Positions 46,801 to 58,509 of a stretch of DNA of 64,000 nucleotides are shown piece by piece. The translations under genes were made by a program, and so were the position numbers. The stretch covers positions 930,001 through 994,000 of the forward strand of contig JAPEUQ010000015.1 of NCBI GenBank assembly GCA_027946365.1, in the 5' to 3' direction. The stretch comes from Kalmusia sp. IMI 367209 (Eukaryota; Ascomycota; Dothideomycetes; Pleosporales; Didymosphaeriaceae). Below the pieces are notes generated by a model. It was not told the origin of the DNA. It saw only the letters and a list, made by a program, of their open reading frames with translations, and made no database searches. Position 1 is the stretch's first letter; each line of letters starts with the position of its first letter.

Positions 46801-48632
46801 GTTGTCATAGCTCAGCGCTCAGATCCGAGCTTCTCCTTACGATGCCCCTGCACTTCAGGCTTGATATAAGCTCATTTCCAATGTGCGTGGATCCCGGTTC
46901 TTGCGCCGATATGCGGTTGGCCGGATCCCTGATCGATCAGGTCGTCCTTTTTTCCCCAAGCGTGGCTGGGTTACATGGGATCGCAGGTGCTGGCAGGCAA
47001 TAACCCCGTACCGGGCTCTGGGTAATATGCGCCACCTCGCTCCCCAGGTACCTGAATGCACCGGTCCAGGAAAGGCGGATCCGGAAGCGGAAAGTGGAGA
47101 CTCTGGACAGAGGCTAGCCACGGGCTGAGTAAAGCGTTGTGGTACAAAACCGGTGGCTTACCATGGCGAGGCTGCATGTAACTGTTCGACTAGGAGCTGA
47201 GCCAGGGTTGGGGAGGGTTTAGAGCGTGTCGCAGATGGCGCTGCATCGGCTCACATGCAGCAGCCCCAGGCGCATTGCTCGAAGATGGACATGCCGCCAG
47301 CCGGGCCGAGTGTAGGCAGAGGCCGGAGCTCTCAGCGAAGGGAGCCATGCTGCGGCCAGGGTGCGTGTGTGTGTGTATGTGCGTTCGATTGTGTCACATG
47401 AGGGATCGTCGCTCTGACGGCGATGGCGGCGATGGCGGCGCGCTTCAAGCCACCTTCACGACCTGCTGTCAAACGCAGCCGACCAGCACCCCGGCGTGGA
47501 AGCAGCGTCTCGCCTGGCGGCCATGGATCTGTCTGTCTGGGAGCAGCGAAGCCAGGACCGAATGGACGAGGAACGAGGTGTCCTGAGAGGCGTCTGCATC
47601 CGAGCGTTTCGGGATGCCTTGTGGAGCGTCGAGCCGCTTCTGCCGCAGCGTGCCGGGGGCGGGGGATGGCCAGGAAGACGGGGACGAGGTCCAGTTGCAG
47701 GGCGGTCGAGGCAGCGATCTGGCAGTGCTCTCTGGGCGCACGCGTAGGGTCAGCGCGAGGAAAAGAAAAGTGCAGGCACAAGAAGGTGAGGTGAGGTCTG
47801 ACGGCCGGCGGGCCCAGCAGTCGACGCCAGAACACGGTCGTAAACTCTAATTGCCGACCCCGGCTGGCGCTGGCCCAATCCGCCAGGCTGGGTGCAGCGG
47901 AAAGGCCGCTGTGTGGCCGTCGTCTGGCGCCCCTGGCGAGGCGTTATGCTGCTCTGGGCCATGCGCACGTCGCCCTGGGCCCTGCCAGCCAGAGATAGCA
48001 TCATCGCGGCCGGCGGGCGAGCGTTTCGGTGCGCGTGAGACACGGCGGCGCTGGGTCGATGCCAGAAGCCTCATGTCGACCCTCCCTGCGACCGGGATCG
48101 CGAACCCAGACACAGCACCATGATCGCGGCTGCGGAACCGCCAGCCCGAGTCTGACAAGCTCCACCAAGCCTGTTCCTCGCCGAGGGGAGAGACGGAGGG
48201 TACCAGACGCTCGCCGAATCCATCTGTGCCGTGCAACAGGCCGTGTATCTACTGCTGAATCCGTCGTGAAGGCATCCACATTCGCACCCCACGCCGCCCA
48301 GGGAGCAAGACTGCGAGAAGGCTGCGCGCGCTGCCCCCGTTGCACACTGCCGCATGCTGTGGACGAGCCATGAGCCCTCCGTAGTCTCTCTGCTAGCCGC
48401 GAACCGGCCAGTGAAGCATCTGGAAATGAGTATAAGACGGACCCAAGGGCCGCGCTGTCGGCTTCACCAGACCAGCATCCCAGCATCCCAGCACCAGCTA
48501 TTCTCTTCTCCTGGCAGATCCCGGCTGGCCATCATCACCACCATCTTTGCTTTTGTAGCCACGACTCAAGGCAACTTGATACACCCTCGGGCCTGCGCGC
48601 ATCACAACCCTACGGCCATCTCCTCATCACTG

Positions 48633-48696
48633 GTGAGCTGCCCCAGGTACATATACGGCGGTCCCCAACCCATCCAACTGACAGACGTGCTTACAG
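48633..48696 (+). other. Probable 5'-UTR intron of the small zinc-binding protein gene
   Basis: A 64-nt segment has a GTGAGC donor, an AACTGACAG branch site and a TTACAG acceptor. It lies 131 bp upstream of the ATG at 48828 and downstream of TATAAG at 48431-48436, so a spliced leader is likely. This is not proven from sequence. Confidence 0.45.
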
Positions 48697-48768
48697 CTCT
48701 CACCTTCACCATCTCCCCCGTCAATCTCCCTTCCCCATTCGTTCACAAGCATTAGCCGAGCTCCCCCG

Positions 48769-48796
48769 AACCAGAACCAGAACCAGAACCAGAACC
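48769..48796 (+). repeat. CCAGAA hexanucleotide repeat in the leader
   Basis: Four full tandem copies of CCAGAA (48771-48794) lie about 35 bp before the ATG at 48828, inside the probable 5'-UTR. Such tracts can vary in copy number between strains. Confidence 0.6.
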
Positions 48797-48827
48797 ATCG
48801 CCGGCCATCACCGCTCGACCTTTCGCA

Positions 48828-48998
48828 ATGGCCGCCTCGGGAACCTGCGCACACAAATTCACCATGATCAAGTCCGACAACAACATCATCGTGTGGAATT
48901 GCAACGGCTGCCACTCGGGCCCGCACCCGTTCATCTTCGAGTGCGAAAAGTGCAAGCTCCAGTACTGCCGGCCCTGCACCGCCAAGGCCAAGGCGTAA
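48828..48998 (+). CDS. Small (56-residue) zinc-binding cysteine-rich protein
   Basis: An intronless short gene whose ATG follows TTTCGCA. The protein starts MAASGTCAHKFTMIKSDNN and carries paired motifs CNGC, CEKC and CRPC plus His residues (CAHKF, CHSGPH), enough to bind two zinc ions in a ribbon- or RING-like fold. I associate it with a small fungal-wide family of unknown function, with the pattern C-x-H-K-F, W-x-C-x2-C-HSGPHPF, CxxC and C-x2-C. No signal peptide is present, so it is probably cytosolic or nuclear. It is too short to appear among 60-residue frames. It lies alone in a gene-poor region with an unusually long leader. Confidence 0.7.
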   Translation: MAASGTCAHKFTMIKSDNNIIVWNCNGCHSGPHPFIFECEKCKLQYCRPCTAKAKA

Positions 48999-51577
48999 GG
49001 TATGTCGAAGGCCTTGAATCTACATCCCTGAGCATCACACGTGGCCTGGCACTTGCGAAACGCCTCTGCAATCTGGCAGATCCCAGCACCGAGGCCCGCG
49101 AAGGAAGACGGATCCATGAATGACCATGATGACTGCTGGATGCTGACTCGCGCACAGAGGAATCCCAGCGCGCGTGCGCTGCAAGATGATCGACAGCCGG
49201 AACCCAGCGCCTCGGATTCGCAAATCTCCCTGGGATCCCGGCCTGCAGCTCCATCTCTCGCACCCCAGCACGCCGTGCATGCCAGCTACCAACGCTTCCC
49301 ACGCTCCTCGCTCTCCTCTTCGCAAGCGCTTCCCCTGTCCATATCGCCACGCATTCTCCAAGTCGGTTTCGTACGGCCTTAGCACGGCGTTTCGGTGGCT
49401 TACGTTCCCGTGTCACTCTAGAGTCAGGGCGGCAATCTCGAAACGACTTTATTCCTCTCTTGGATTTCTCGTTTGATCGGTGCACACACACACATACACA
49501 AAAGCAACGCGAACCGCATTCTAGAACGGTTTCAGTCATGGCGTGGGGGAGTTTGCACGTTGAATTCTCACCGCCCGCCTGTCCCTCGTCATTGGCTGGT
49601 GCGACCGTTTCAGCATGCCCGGGCGACTGTTTTCTTGCACCACCCTTTGATATTATCTAATGTGCTATCACGGCTGATTGTCTCCTTTACGACCTTTCCA
49701 TGGTCCATTTCTCTGCATCTATCTGGTACCATATCTTGCATCTAGCGCCGCCGGCTTTGCGGGCTGTTAGGGTTCTCGTTTACATACTTGGGTAGCTCAA
49801 ATGGAATCTCGTGATTTCAGACGCAACGCACTGCACCCGTCTTCGCTATCAGACCAAATGAGCGATTGCTATGACTCTTGTGATTCCGTGACACATGCGT
49901 TTGCCGTTTCAAGCGTATTGGCCCTGTCGATTGCGTCACGCCATGACTTCGGGGTCTTTTTTTTTTACCCAGGATAACTCGACGCACGTAATAACATCGT
50001 CACCCCTATGACCGTGGGCCCCCGTCTTGCGTTTCAACAGCTCCGGCCAAACCACTCGACCAACTCGACCAGATCCTGCACCTTGTCCAACGACTTCATC
50101 TTCGCTCGCTCGGATGCTGGCACCCGCGCCATGGTTGCGTGTTCGGCAGGGCTTCGCGATCCCTTTCCAATTGCGATGACGCACGGCAGGCCGCGGATGC
50201 TTCGACAGTGAAAAGGCCTCCACCAAAGGTCGCTTCGGAAGACTTGACCATTTGGCTTCGTAGAGGGGTTCCCTGTCCCATTTTCCCATTTTCCCATTCC
50301 ATGCGGAGATGCGCCGACGGCAAGTGCCGCCCCCTCTTGAACCTATTCGCCAAAGCGTACGTGCTCTCACAGAGATAATAATAACAACGTCAAACAACGC
50401 AACTGACTAGCCGGCAGCACCTTCAAGGGTCCTATCATATCATCCATAAAGGGAACCAAAAGCGACCCGCTCCATGGCCATGCACATGCGATTCGGATCT
50501 CGGAAACGTGCCTCGATGCGTGGTATGGAGGCTTGCTAAGGCCGGCTAGAGGATCAAAATGCTTCAGCCTTACCAAACAAAAAGAAACGCGGGGCTCCGA
50601 TTGGAAAAACAAAATAGCGGATTGTATGCACATGCCACTACATGCGTATTAGGTCGACCAAGTATTCGCTTTGCGCCCATGACTAAGTACATATACTGAG
50701 CAACGATATCCAACACACCTACGACTTTCTAGCGCACGAATGTCCCACGCGACCTCTAGCTACGATGATGCAAGTGCATTGCAACTACAGGGATCTTGTG
50801 ATTAGCAACTCTTGTACATGTCTTGTCTTTTGCGTTCTATCAATTGTTTCCAGCTCTTATCTAAATCTCGGCATTGGTGATCTTTCTTTCCTACAAAACA
50901 CTGATGCAGATGTTGAGGCAACCCACGGCAGCTTCCCCTGGTTTCAGCGCGGGGCAATCAGATGCGCACAGACCAAGTGGTGTTCCTGTCCAGGCCAATA
51001 AAACCCCATCACCCACCTCTCTTCTCTTCAAGAGATTCCACACTTGTCGTTGTAAACTTCAAGTCGCTCTCAGAGTTCCAGATGCTGGAGATATCATCCT
51101 GTCCGATGCCACCACAATCATAGTTACAAGGCCTGCAGACATGGCACCATTCACTCGACGTGGTCACAGCCCGCCTTGCCTTGCCTTCGCACAATTTTGA
51201 ACATCTCATGTTGGCTCCGTCGGCCCCGTATAACCACTGACCTGGTTGCCGCCTGGAGGTTCTGACAGTTGCAGTACCACAAAACCCTTACTCAGCTCAC
51301 ATGACAGGCCTAAAGAAGCTAATGATGACCTCCGTCGTTTTTCGGCCCCCACATGAGAGCGTGTACACATTTAGTCTCGAAGCGCCCTTTGCAGCCTTTT
51401 GTTGACTTCTGTTTCCTCTTTCTCTTCGCTTTTCAACGGATGTCTTGCGCGTGACCCTGTTTACACCTCCGGTCCCCGTTCAGAATTGTGTTCCCTGACC
51501 GTACCCAAACCTCTGCTCAGCCGCGCTCTTCAGAAGATATCTTCATCAACGCCGTTAAAATCAGCTCAAAGGCAAAA
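48999..51577. other. Intergenic, no supported gene
   Basis: This stretch of about 2.6 kb has no supported gene. It contains a (CA)n tract at 49482-49500 and a T-run near 49960. The right end is the calpain promoter, with a pyrimidine-rich leader (TTTCCTCTTTCTCTTCGC). Confidence 0.45.
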
Positions 51578-54529
51578 ATGAGCTCTACCTCCGGCGACGA
51601 CGACTTTAAAGGCCCCCAGGAGGAGTTGAATGACTTTTGGGAGAACTTGATTACAAAAAAACCTTCCAAGGTTACGAACATCTTTCCCTCTAAGCTTTAC
51701 GCAAACCTCCTTCCGACCCAACGCCAGTCGGGCCCAGCAAAGGGCAAAAATGCCGCTGAATCATACGAGGTGGCTGCTAAAGAATGTCGTGCCCGTGTCA
51801 AGCAAATCATCCGTGAATGCCACCGGACTAACGAAAAGGTGATCGACACAAGGGGTCTCTTTAAACGAAAACTAATACACCAACTTAGTTCACCGATCCA
51901 GAATTCGATATCGAAACTGATCTGAGAGACAAGAATTGCCTCGAAGGTTTAATGTCATGGTACACCGATCCACTGCCGCCGAAATCGACAGTGAGCACCG
52001 AGCGATTGAGTGAAGCTCTGTTGACGTTGGCCGAAAGCAATCTACTTGCTTCACCTTCGATGGTAGTCGATCTCCATGCAGCCTCGAGAGTATTAGATGT
52101 CGAAGAGCCATCCAACCCAAGTGGGCCGGGATCGGTGCATCGCATTGACTGGATATATGATAACCCCTCGTTCACGGTCGAGGATTTCTCGAGCTCCGAT
52201 GTGAAGCAAGGATCCAATGGAGATTGTTGGTTCATCGCTGCGTTGGCCACAATTTGTAGCAATCCTAGCCTGATGGAGAAGATTTGTGTCGCCAGAGATA
52301 GTGAATGTCAAGAATGCGGCGTGTATGGCTTCGTCTTCTATCGCGATGGCGAATGGATATGGACGGTCATTGATGATAATCTCTACGTCCGATACCAAGA
52401 TTTCGACGCTTATGGTGACGAGTACGACCCAACAGGCGCCAAAGAGCGCAAATACAAAAAGAACAACCAAACTGGATCGGATGCTCTCTACTTTGCGTCC
52501 TGCGCTGATCAAAATGAAACTTGGCTCCCATTGCTAGAGAAGGCATACGCCAAAGTTCACGGTGACTACGATGCAATCAGTGGTGGTATCAGGTATGTCT
52601 GTCGGCTTCAATGGCATCCTCCCAACTAATCTCGTAGCAGTGGTGAAGCGGTCGAAGACCTTACCGGAGGGGTCACTACTAAGATCATGACGAACCGAAT
52701 ACTGAACAAAGAGCGGCTTTGGAAAGAGCTCTTGGAGGTGTGCCGTATAAAAAAAGATACCTTGCGGCTTTGTTTAACACAATCTAGGTCAACAATCAAT
52801 TTCTCTTTTCCGCTTCTTCTCCAGGCTCTTATGGAGATGACTCGGATGCCAGACAAGGTCTTGCGTTAAGCCATGCTTACTCCGTCATCAAAGCCGTAGA
52901 AGAAGAAGATGAGCAGGGCAAGAAGCACAGACTTGTATTGATCAGGTAAAACTCCTTGTCGTAATTCAAACTACACATTCTAACTGACATAGGAATCCTT
53001 GGGTAGGTATCCTTTTCTGTGAACTCACAGTGTACTGACCTTCCTTAAGGGCGAACGCGTAAACGCCGGCATGGGGGAGTGGAACGGCGCATGGTCAGAT
53101 GGCTCAAAAGAATGGTGAGTCCTTTGAGATGAAAGTTGGCAACTGCCTTGTGTGTAACTTCATCAAAAAGGAGATGAATGAGAATCTCGGTAACAGTTAC
53201 TGACCCGTGTCTCAAACTTCCAGGACACCATATTGGATGAAGAAGCTTCAGCACCAATTCGGCAACGATGGTCTCTTCTGGATGTCGTACGATGATCTTT
53301 GCCAGCGATTTGAGCTGCTCGACCGTACACGCTTATTTGACAAAGACTGGACCGTCGTTCAAGACTGGACCAGTGTGGGCGTGGCTTAGGTAACCGGTTA
53401 CCTCAACACTAAGTTCGTGGTAGAAATCAAGAAGGCCGGACCAACGGTTTTCGTGCTTTGTCAACTTGATGACCGATACTTCCGCGGTCTGGAGGGCAAG
53501 TATTCGTTCGATCTACACTTTGTGTTGCAGGAGGCGAAAGCACAAGCTGGTGACCACATCGTGCGGGCTCGAGGCGCTTGGTTCGGCAACAGATCCATTT
53601 CTGCCGAAGTCAATCTCCAACCTGGAACATATGAGGTCATCCCAAAGATCGTGGCCTCGCGCGACCCTAATACACCAGATGTGTATGAGGTGGTGACCAA
53701 GGTTGCGGACCGCAACCCGCAGAAACTCAGGCAGATCGGGATGAATTATGATATTGCTCATGCGAAGGGTGTCATCCGGCTGACCGCAGAGGAACAGAAA
53801 AAGAAGGATGAGAAGAGAAAGGCTGCTGATGAGAAGAAGAAGAAGGAAAAAGAGGAGGCCGAAAAGGAGAAGGCTGAGTTCGAGGCGTGGAAGAGGGAGA
53901 AGAAGGAGAAAGAGGAGAAAGAAAAGGCCGAGAAGAAAGAGAAGGCTGAAAAGGAAAAGAATGCATCAGAGGACAAAACACCTGAGACTAAAGAGGGAGG
54001 ACCCGACACCGTCGTGGAACAGCCAAAAAAGGAACCTACACATGAGCCAGCCGCATCGAAATCCGATACGGATACCCAGCAAACGATCAAAGACGACAAG
54101 GACGACAAAGACGAAGAAAAATCCAACAACGAGTCGACAGTGCCAACCAAAGATGGGCCTGTTAGTGTCGATTCGCTTCAGGACATTCCGACTTCCCCAG
54201 CAGTCAAAGGCCAAGCACCTCCCCACCTCGCACTGCCACCACCTTCTGCATACGGCGGGAGTTTTGCCTCCGGGCCCCCGTCACCTCCATTCGGCCGCGC
54301 GCCTCCTGTATATTACGCAGGAAGCGATGTCGGTCCACCACCACCACTTCTCCCACGGCCCGCGCCGCAGGAATTGGAGAAGAAATGGAACGCCATTTGT
54401 GTATTAGGCTTGAGGGTGTATAGCCAGGATCCAGACGTAAGCATAAAGCTCGTGAAGCCGAAGAATGCCGAAGAGGGGGCGCTGCTCGACGTGGATGGGG
54501 CGACGCAGGCAGGGGCGACCATGTCGTAA
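51578..54529 (+). CDS. Calpain-family cysteine protease with an in-frame TAG (7 exons)
   Basis: Exons 51578-51838, 51889-52592, 52641-52737, 52788-52945, 52993-53002, 53050-53114 and 53224-54529 give 867 codons in one frame, with a TAG at codon 487 (53387-53389). The catalytic triad is present: Cys200 in GSNGDCWFIAAL, His383 in LALSHAYSV and Asn408 in RNPW. The fifth exon is only 10 nt and carries the Asn. The part after the TAG (VTGYLNTKFVVEIKK, a beta-rich calpain domain, then a Lys/Glu coiled region and a Pro-rich tail) still reads well in frame. TAG replaces the position where relatives have Trp (TGG). A product of 486 residues would keep the protease core only. The cause could be a real mutation or a sequencing error. 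An AATAAA lies about 100 bp past the far stop. Confidence 0.75.
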
Positions 54530-56203
54530 TGAGTGTGATGGTGTATGAGGGTTACAGATGCAAAAAAAGGGAGGGCCATGGATCAGTATTGATTGTGTGT
54601 TCATGTTGATGTGATCTCATCTTTTCGTAATAAAAATTTTCTCTTCGTTGCGATCCTTGCATCGTTACCTTCCGTAATACTAGCTCACATCTACGTATTG
54701 GCAGTGTCGAGGGCCAACGTCGTGAGGATCTAAGAATCAGTTCGTGGACTGTGATGCCTTATGAGATTAGGTCTTTTCCTATGTATAGCCCTGTGCGAGC
54801 TTAGGTGCTGCCATGCGATGTGGCGTGCCTCTTCTAGGTAGAGGACGATTGCCAGGTCTAGCACGGAGGAAGTAATGTGTACATGGTCGAAGTACTACCC
54901 ATACGAGGCTTCCTTGAGGCTTCGACCCCGACGAGAAGTGGACAAAATGGTAGACAAGAATGAATAGAGCTGTTAGGTGGATGGGTAGCTCGGCACCTGA
55001 TTTAGTACCACAGATAGATTGTTTTCGTGAAGAATAAATCTGACCTACACATCACTCTGCGCCGTTGTTCGTAAACGGATACACGTGAAAATGGATAGCC
55101 CGGCTGGATCAGAGCTATAGACAAGTCTCTCAAAGTCTCGTGGTGCCCTACCATATCATCACCCCACGCGTTCGCCATGTTCATTTGCGGTCTAAAATCT
55201 CCAACTACAATTCATCATCTCCGTTTTGATCTCATGGCGCTTGCGAAATGATTCTCCCCTCTAGACCTTCATTGTGCGGAGCTCCTTGCGGAATTGGCGC
55301 GAGCAAACCAAGCCTACGACAGCTCCTCTCACATATCAGTCCCACGCTCAATTACTTCATTAGCAAGCACAGATCGTCAACATGCCTAGCGAGGAATACA
55401 CACCCCAGAACACGTAGATGCGTAGGGTCTAGATATAGGACACGCCGTCCTGTCTGATGATCTTTCGAGTGACGAAAATGGGAACCTCGGAGCATTGTCG
55501 GCTGATGCATAAGCATTTCTGCTCGATACTACTCCAAAGAAGGCCTGCGAGGCAGCTGTGGCAAGGGCCCAGTGTGGTCAGCTGGGGTGATATCTAGAGA
55601 AGATGTCAGATATTATTGAAAGAGCTTAGAAGAGAGTATGGGCGAGGCGTGACAAATATTGTTGTGTGAGAGCAGGTGTGGTTAGGATTTGTGCGGGGAG
55701 CTGGTGATTATGGGCCTGAGAGTCTTAGGATGAAGGTTAGGACGATAAGAGCGAGCAATGGAAGTTTATGCGGGCGTAAATCTTGGGCATGTCTCTGAGG
55801 GGCTGTGAAGAAGGAAAATGAGGTCCGTCAGGAATTGCAATAAATCAAATTAATTCTGCATTGAGCTATGTTAGTACAGCATGTTGCAACGAAACACCAT
55901 TTGAAAGTGAGACGCATATTTCATGCGCTATACTTGGAGGATTATCAACGACGGAGTCAGCATTGGAACTGAGGATCTCAATCACCTACAGCGGACACTG
56001 GTCCCCTCCACTAACACTATGAAATTACGCGTCCCGTTCTTTTGATACAAGTCCCATGCAACACAAAAGATCAAGAATCAAACTGAAAGTAAAGAACTGC
56101 CTTTCATTGTACAAGATCTCTGTTCCAAGACACCGTTCGCTCAGAAAAGCTTACACGTCAGCCCCATTCCATGCTTCTACATCCAAAGAAGATTACAATC
56201 GCA
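54530..56203. other. Intergenic between convergent genes
   Basis: This stretch of about 1.7 kb lies between the calpain and E2 3' ends. It contains the calpain polyadenylation signal. No other gene is supported. Confidence 0.45.
54629..54634 (+). terminator. Candidate polyadenylation signal of the calpain gene
   Basis: AATAAA followed by AATTTT lies 100 bp downstream of the second (distal) calpain stop at 54527-54529. It suggests that the transcription unit still extends over the whole reading frame. Confidence 0.4.
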
Positions 56204-57937
56204 CTATAGCATCAGCTCCAACGGGTTCTCAATAGCCTTCTTGAGTTCCCGCATGAACTCGCCGCCAACAGCACCGTCGACGACCTTGTGGTCGAAGCTT
56301 CCGGTGATCACGATCTGGTCATCCCACTCTACGCTCGGTGTGCCGTCCTCTGAGATCTCGCCGGGTACTGCGACCTTTTGTGTTGTACCAATTGCGACGA
56401 TAACGGCCTGAGGGGGGTTGATGACAGCGGTGAAGCGTTCAACGGCGGGGTTCATGCCCATGTTCGAGATGGTGATGGTTCCACCCTGGTACTCTTCGGG
56501 CTTGAGCTTGCCATCACGCGCGCGCTTGCCGAGATCCTTAATCTGCGAAGAGACGGCCTGGAGGCCGAGCCCATTCACGTTCTTGACAATAGGAGTCATC
56601 AGGCCAACAGGAGTAGCAACGGCGACTGACACATCAACGACGTTGTGTTGGCGAATGACAACTTGTCCGTTCTCCTCGCGCCATGACGAATTGGCAGTAG
56701 GAACCTTGCGCGCGGCAACGGCGAGGGCCTTGACGAGAAAGTCGTTGACAGAGAGCTTGTACTCGCCCTTAGAAGAAGCGTTGAGAGCTTCCCGGAGCTT
56801 GAGTAGCTTAGACACGGAGATGTTGGAAGCGACGAAATAGTGGGGGTTCTGCTGCATGCTCTGGGTAAGACGGGACGCAATGACCTTGCGCATGCTGGTT
56901 GCAGGCGTGTCTTCGTAAGTAGGCGCACCGGCGGTCGCGCCTGCGGAAGCACCACCAGTCGGTTGATACTTCTCGACATCTTCCTTCGTGATCTTTCCAC
57001 CAGGGCCAGAACCCTTGATCTCTGAAAGCGGAACGCCCTTTTCCAACGCAATCTTCTTGACAGACGGTGACGCGGAGGGTTGGCGATCGATGGAGAGTTC
57101 TAGACGCTTGCCGCTGGAATCAGACTCAATAGCCTGGGGAGCAGCATCCTCCTTCGCGGGAGGCGCGGTGCCGGAGCCTGACTTCGGGGGCTCGCTGGCT
57201 TCGGCAGCTTCACCCTCCTTGGATGGAGCGGCGGACTCCTTGTCACCTCCAGCATCCTCAATCGAAAATGACTCGAAGGCAGAGACGTCCTCGCCCTCCT
57301 CGACCATGACTGCAATCGGCTGCTCATTGTTAGCGCTACCATGACACCCAGCGTTATTCCACCGCCTGATTCTTAAAAGTCCATACGCCGCTTTTTCGAG
57401 CAAAAGAAGGGAGCACTCACGCTGCCGACTGCTACGTCCTTCTCACCGGAGTCCTTGAGAATCTTGGCGATGACACCCTCCTCCTGGAACTCAAAGTCCA
57501 TCTGGGCCTTATCGGTCTCAATCTCGACCAGAACATCTCCCGGTGCTATCGAGTCGCCAACCTTCTTCTGCCATGTGCCAATATTTCCGGCGGTCATGGT
57601 CGGGGATAGAGCAGGCATGCTGACGACCGTGTGCGAGGGGAAGGCTGCAGATGACGACAATTAGCATCGAGCATCTTGGGACGGCTCTGCAAAGATATCG
57701 GGGAGGGTGCTGCTCACATTTAGAGGCATAGTATCTGGCGAGAGCGGCAAATGCTGGTGTTCGTCGGCTGTAGACACGGTCAGCTAAGCTTCTCCCCCGG
57801 GTCATTGTAAGCGGAAGGACGACATACGCGACGATCTCTGAGCATCTCGAGGCGCTCAAGCTACCTCGCAGGGCAATTGACCCTCTCGAGCCCAATTGGG
57901 ATCCCGCGCGGGACAGAAGCGTCGTGGTAGCTGGCAT
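56204..57937 (-). CDS. LAT1: Dihydrolipoamide acetyltransferase, pyruvate dehydrogenase E2 (4 exons)
   Basis: The model is complement(56204-57319, 57421-57644, 57718-57767, 57828-57937), 499 residues; introns are 101, 73 and 60 nt with good donors and branches (TAGCTGACC, GCTAACAA). A mitochondrial presequence ([20 protein letters not shown]) precedes a lipoyl domain ([13 protein letters not shown]; lipoyl Lys99 in [12 protein letters not shown]), an Ala/Pro/Glu linker, an E3-binding domain ([20 protein letters not shown]) and the acyltransferase core ending with the catalytic His472 motif SFDHKVVDG. It transfers acetyl groups to CoA in the mitochondrial pyruvate dehydrogenase complex. Reading through the first intron would keep the frame open, but GTATGT and the branch site favour splicing. 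The identification is secure. Confidence 0.93.
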
Positions 57938-58509
57938 TGTGACGGGATGCCGATGGGTCCGCTGAAAATTTCCCGGAGCACGCAAGGAACGACGGCGGGC
58001 AGCACGACCTGGGGGCGGAAGGAGCGAGCGGAGAGATGGAGGAGGAGAGCTCGCGCTCGATTTTCAGATCTTGGATGTGCTGGTGATGGGAGAGGTTGTT
58101 GCTCCCAACAGAATCAAAGTGTTTAGCTGTTGGCCGTAGCGGCGGCCAAGAGAACTTTAGTCCCCGACGCCGACAGCAGCGCGCGCAAATTCTCAGCCAC
58201 AGCAGCCACAGCAGCCACAGCAAGCTTGGAGCTGCAAGTGCTGACAGGGATGCGTAACGTCGGGTTAGGAGGCTGATGGCAAAGACACTTTGTCATTCCA
58301 CACTTGAATTGAACAGCGCCCATCCTGTGGCCTTTTTTGCGCCTCTGTTATTCCTCCGTTGCATTGGGCAGGCGCAACTCCGTGGTACTTGCCGTCTCCC
58401 GTGAGCTCCTTCCTCCACGCCATGGTAGCTTGAGGCAGGCCCCGCGATATTGAAAGAAGGAGCAACCCCAGGAAATTGGCGCATCACGAACACGCGCACA
58501 CCACCCGCA
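57938..58509. promoter_or_regulatory. Divergent promoter region of E2 and SEC7
   Basis: This 572-bp region lies between the E2 start (57937, minus) and the SEC7 start (58510, plus). It contains a CAGCAGCCACAGCAGCCACAG tract near 58198. No specific element was assigned. Confidence 0.45.

Larger units (their letters stand above)
43899..48827. other. Large gene-poor region with a GC-rich block
   Basis: This stretch of about 4.9 kb has no supported protein gene. The left part (43.9-46.9 kb) has short unrelated frames. From about 46.9 to 48.4 kb the sequence is very GC-rich with long frames open on both strands at once, a composition artefact. A (GT)n tract lies near 47361-47380 and GATGGCG repeats near 47419-47440. 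The right end carries TATAAG (48431-48436) and a probable spliced leader for the gene at 48828. Confidence 0.45.

Noticed and set aside
47275..48490. Several frames of 100-170 codons on both strands
   Set aside because: They overlap each other in a GC-rich block, where stop codons are rare. None shows a domain.
53003..53049. Alternative donor four bases later (GTATCC) for the calpain micro-exon
   Set aside because: It would add a residue and break phase with the next exon. GTAGGT right after TGG keeps the frame.
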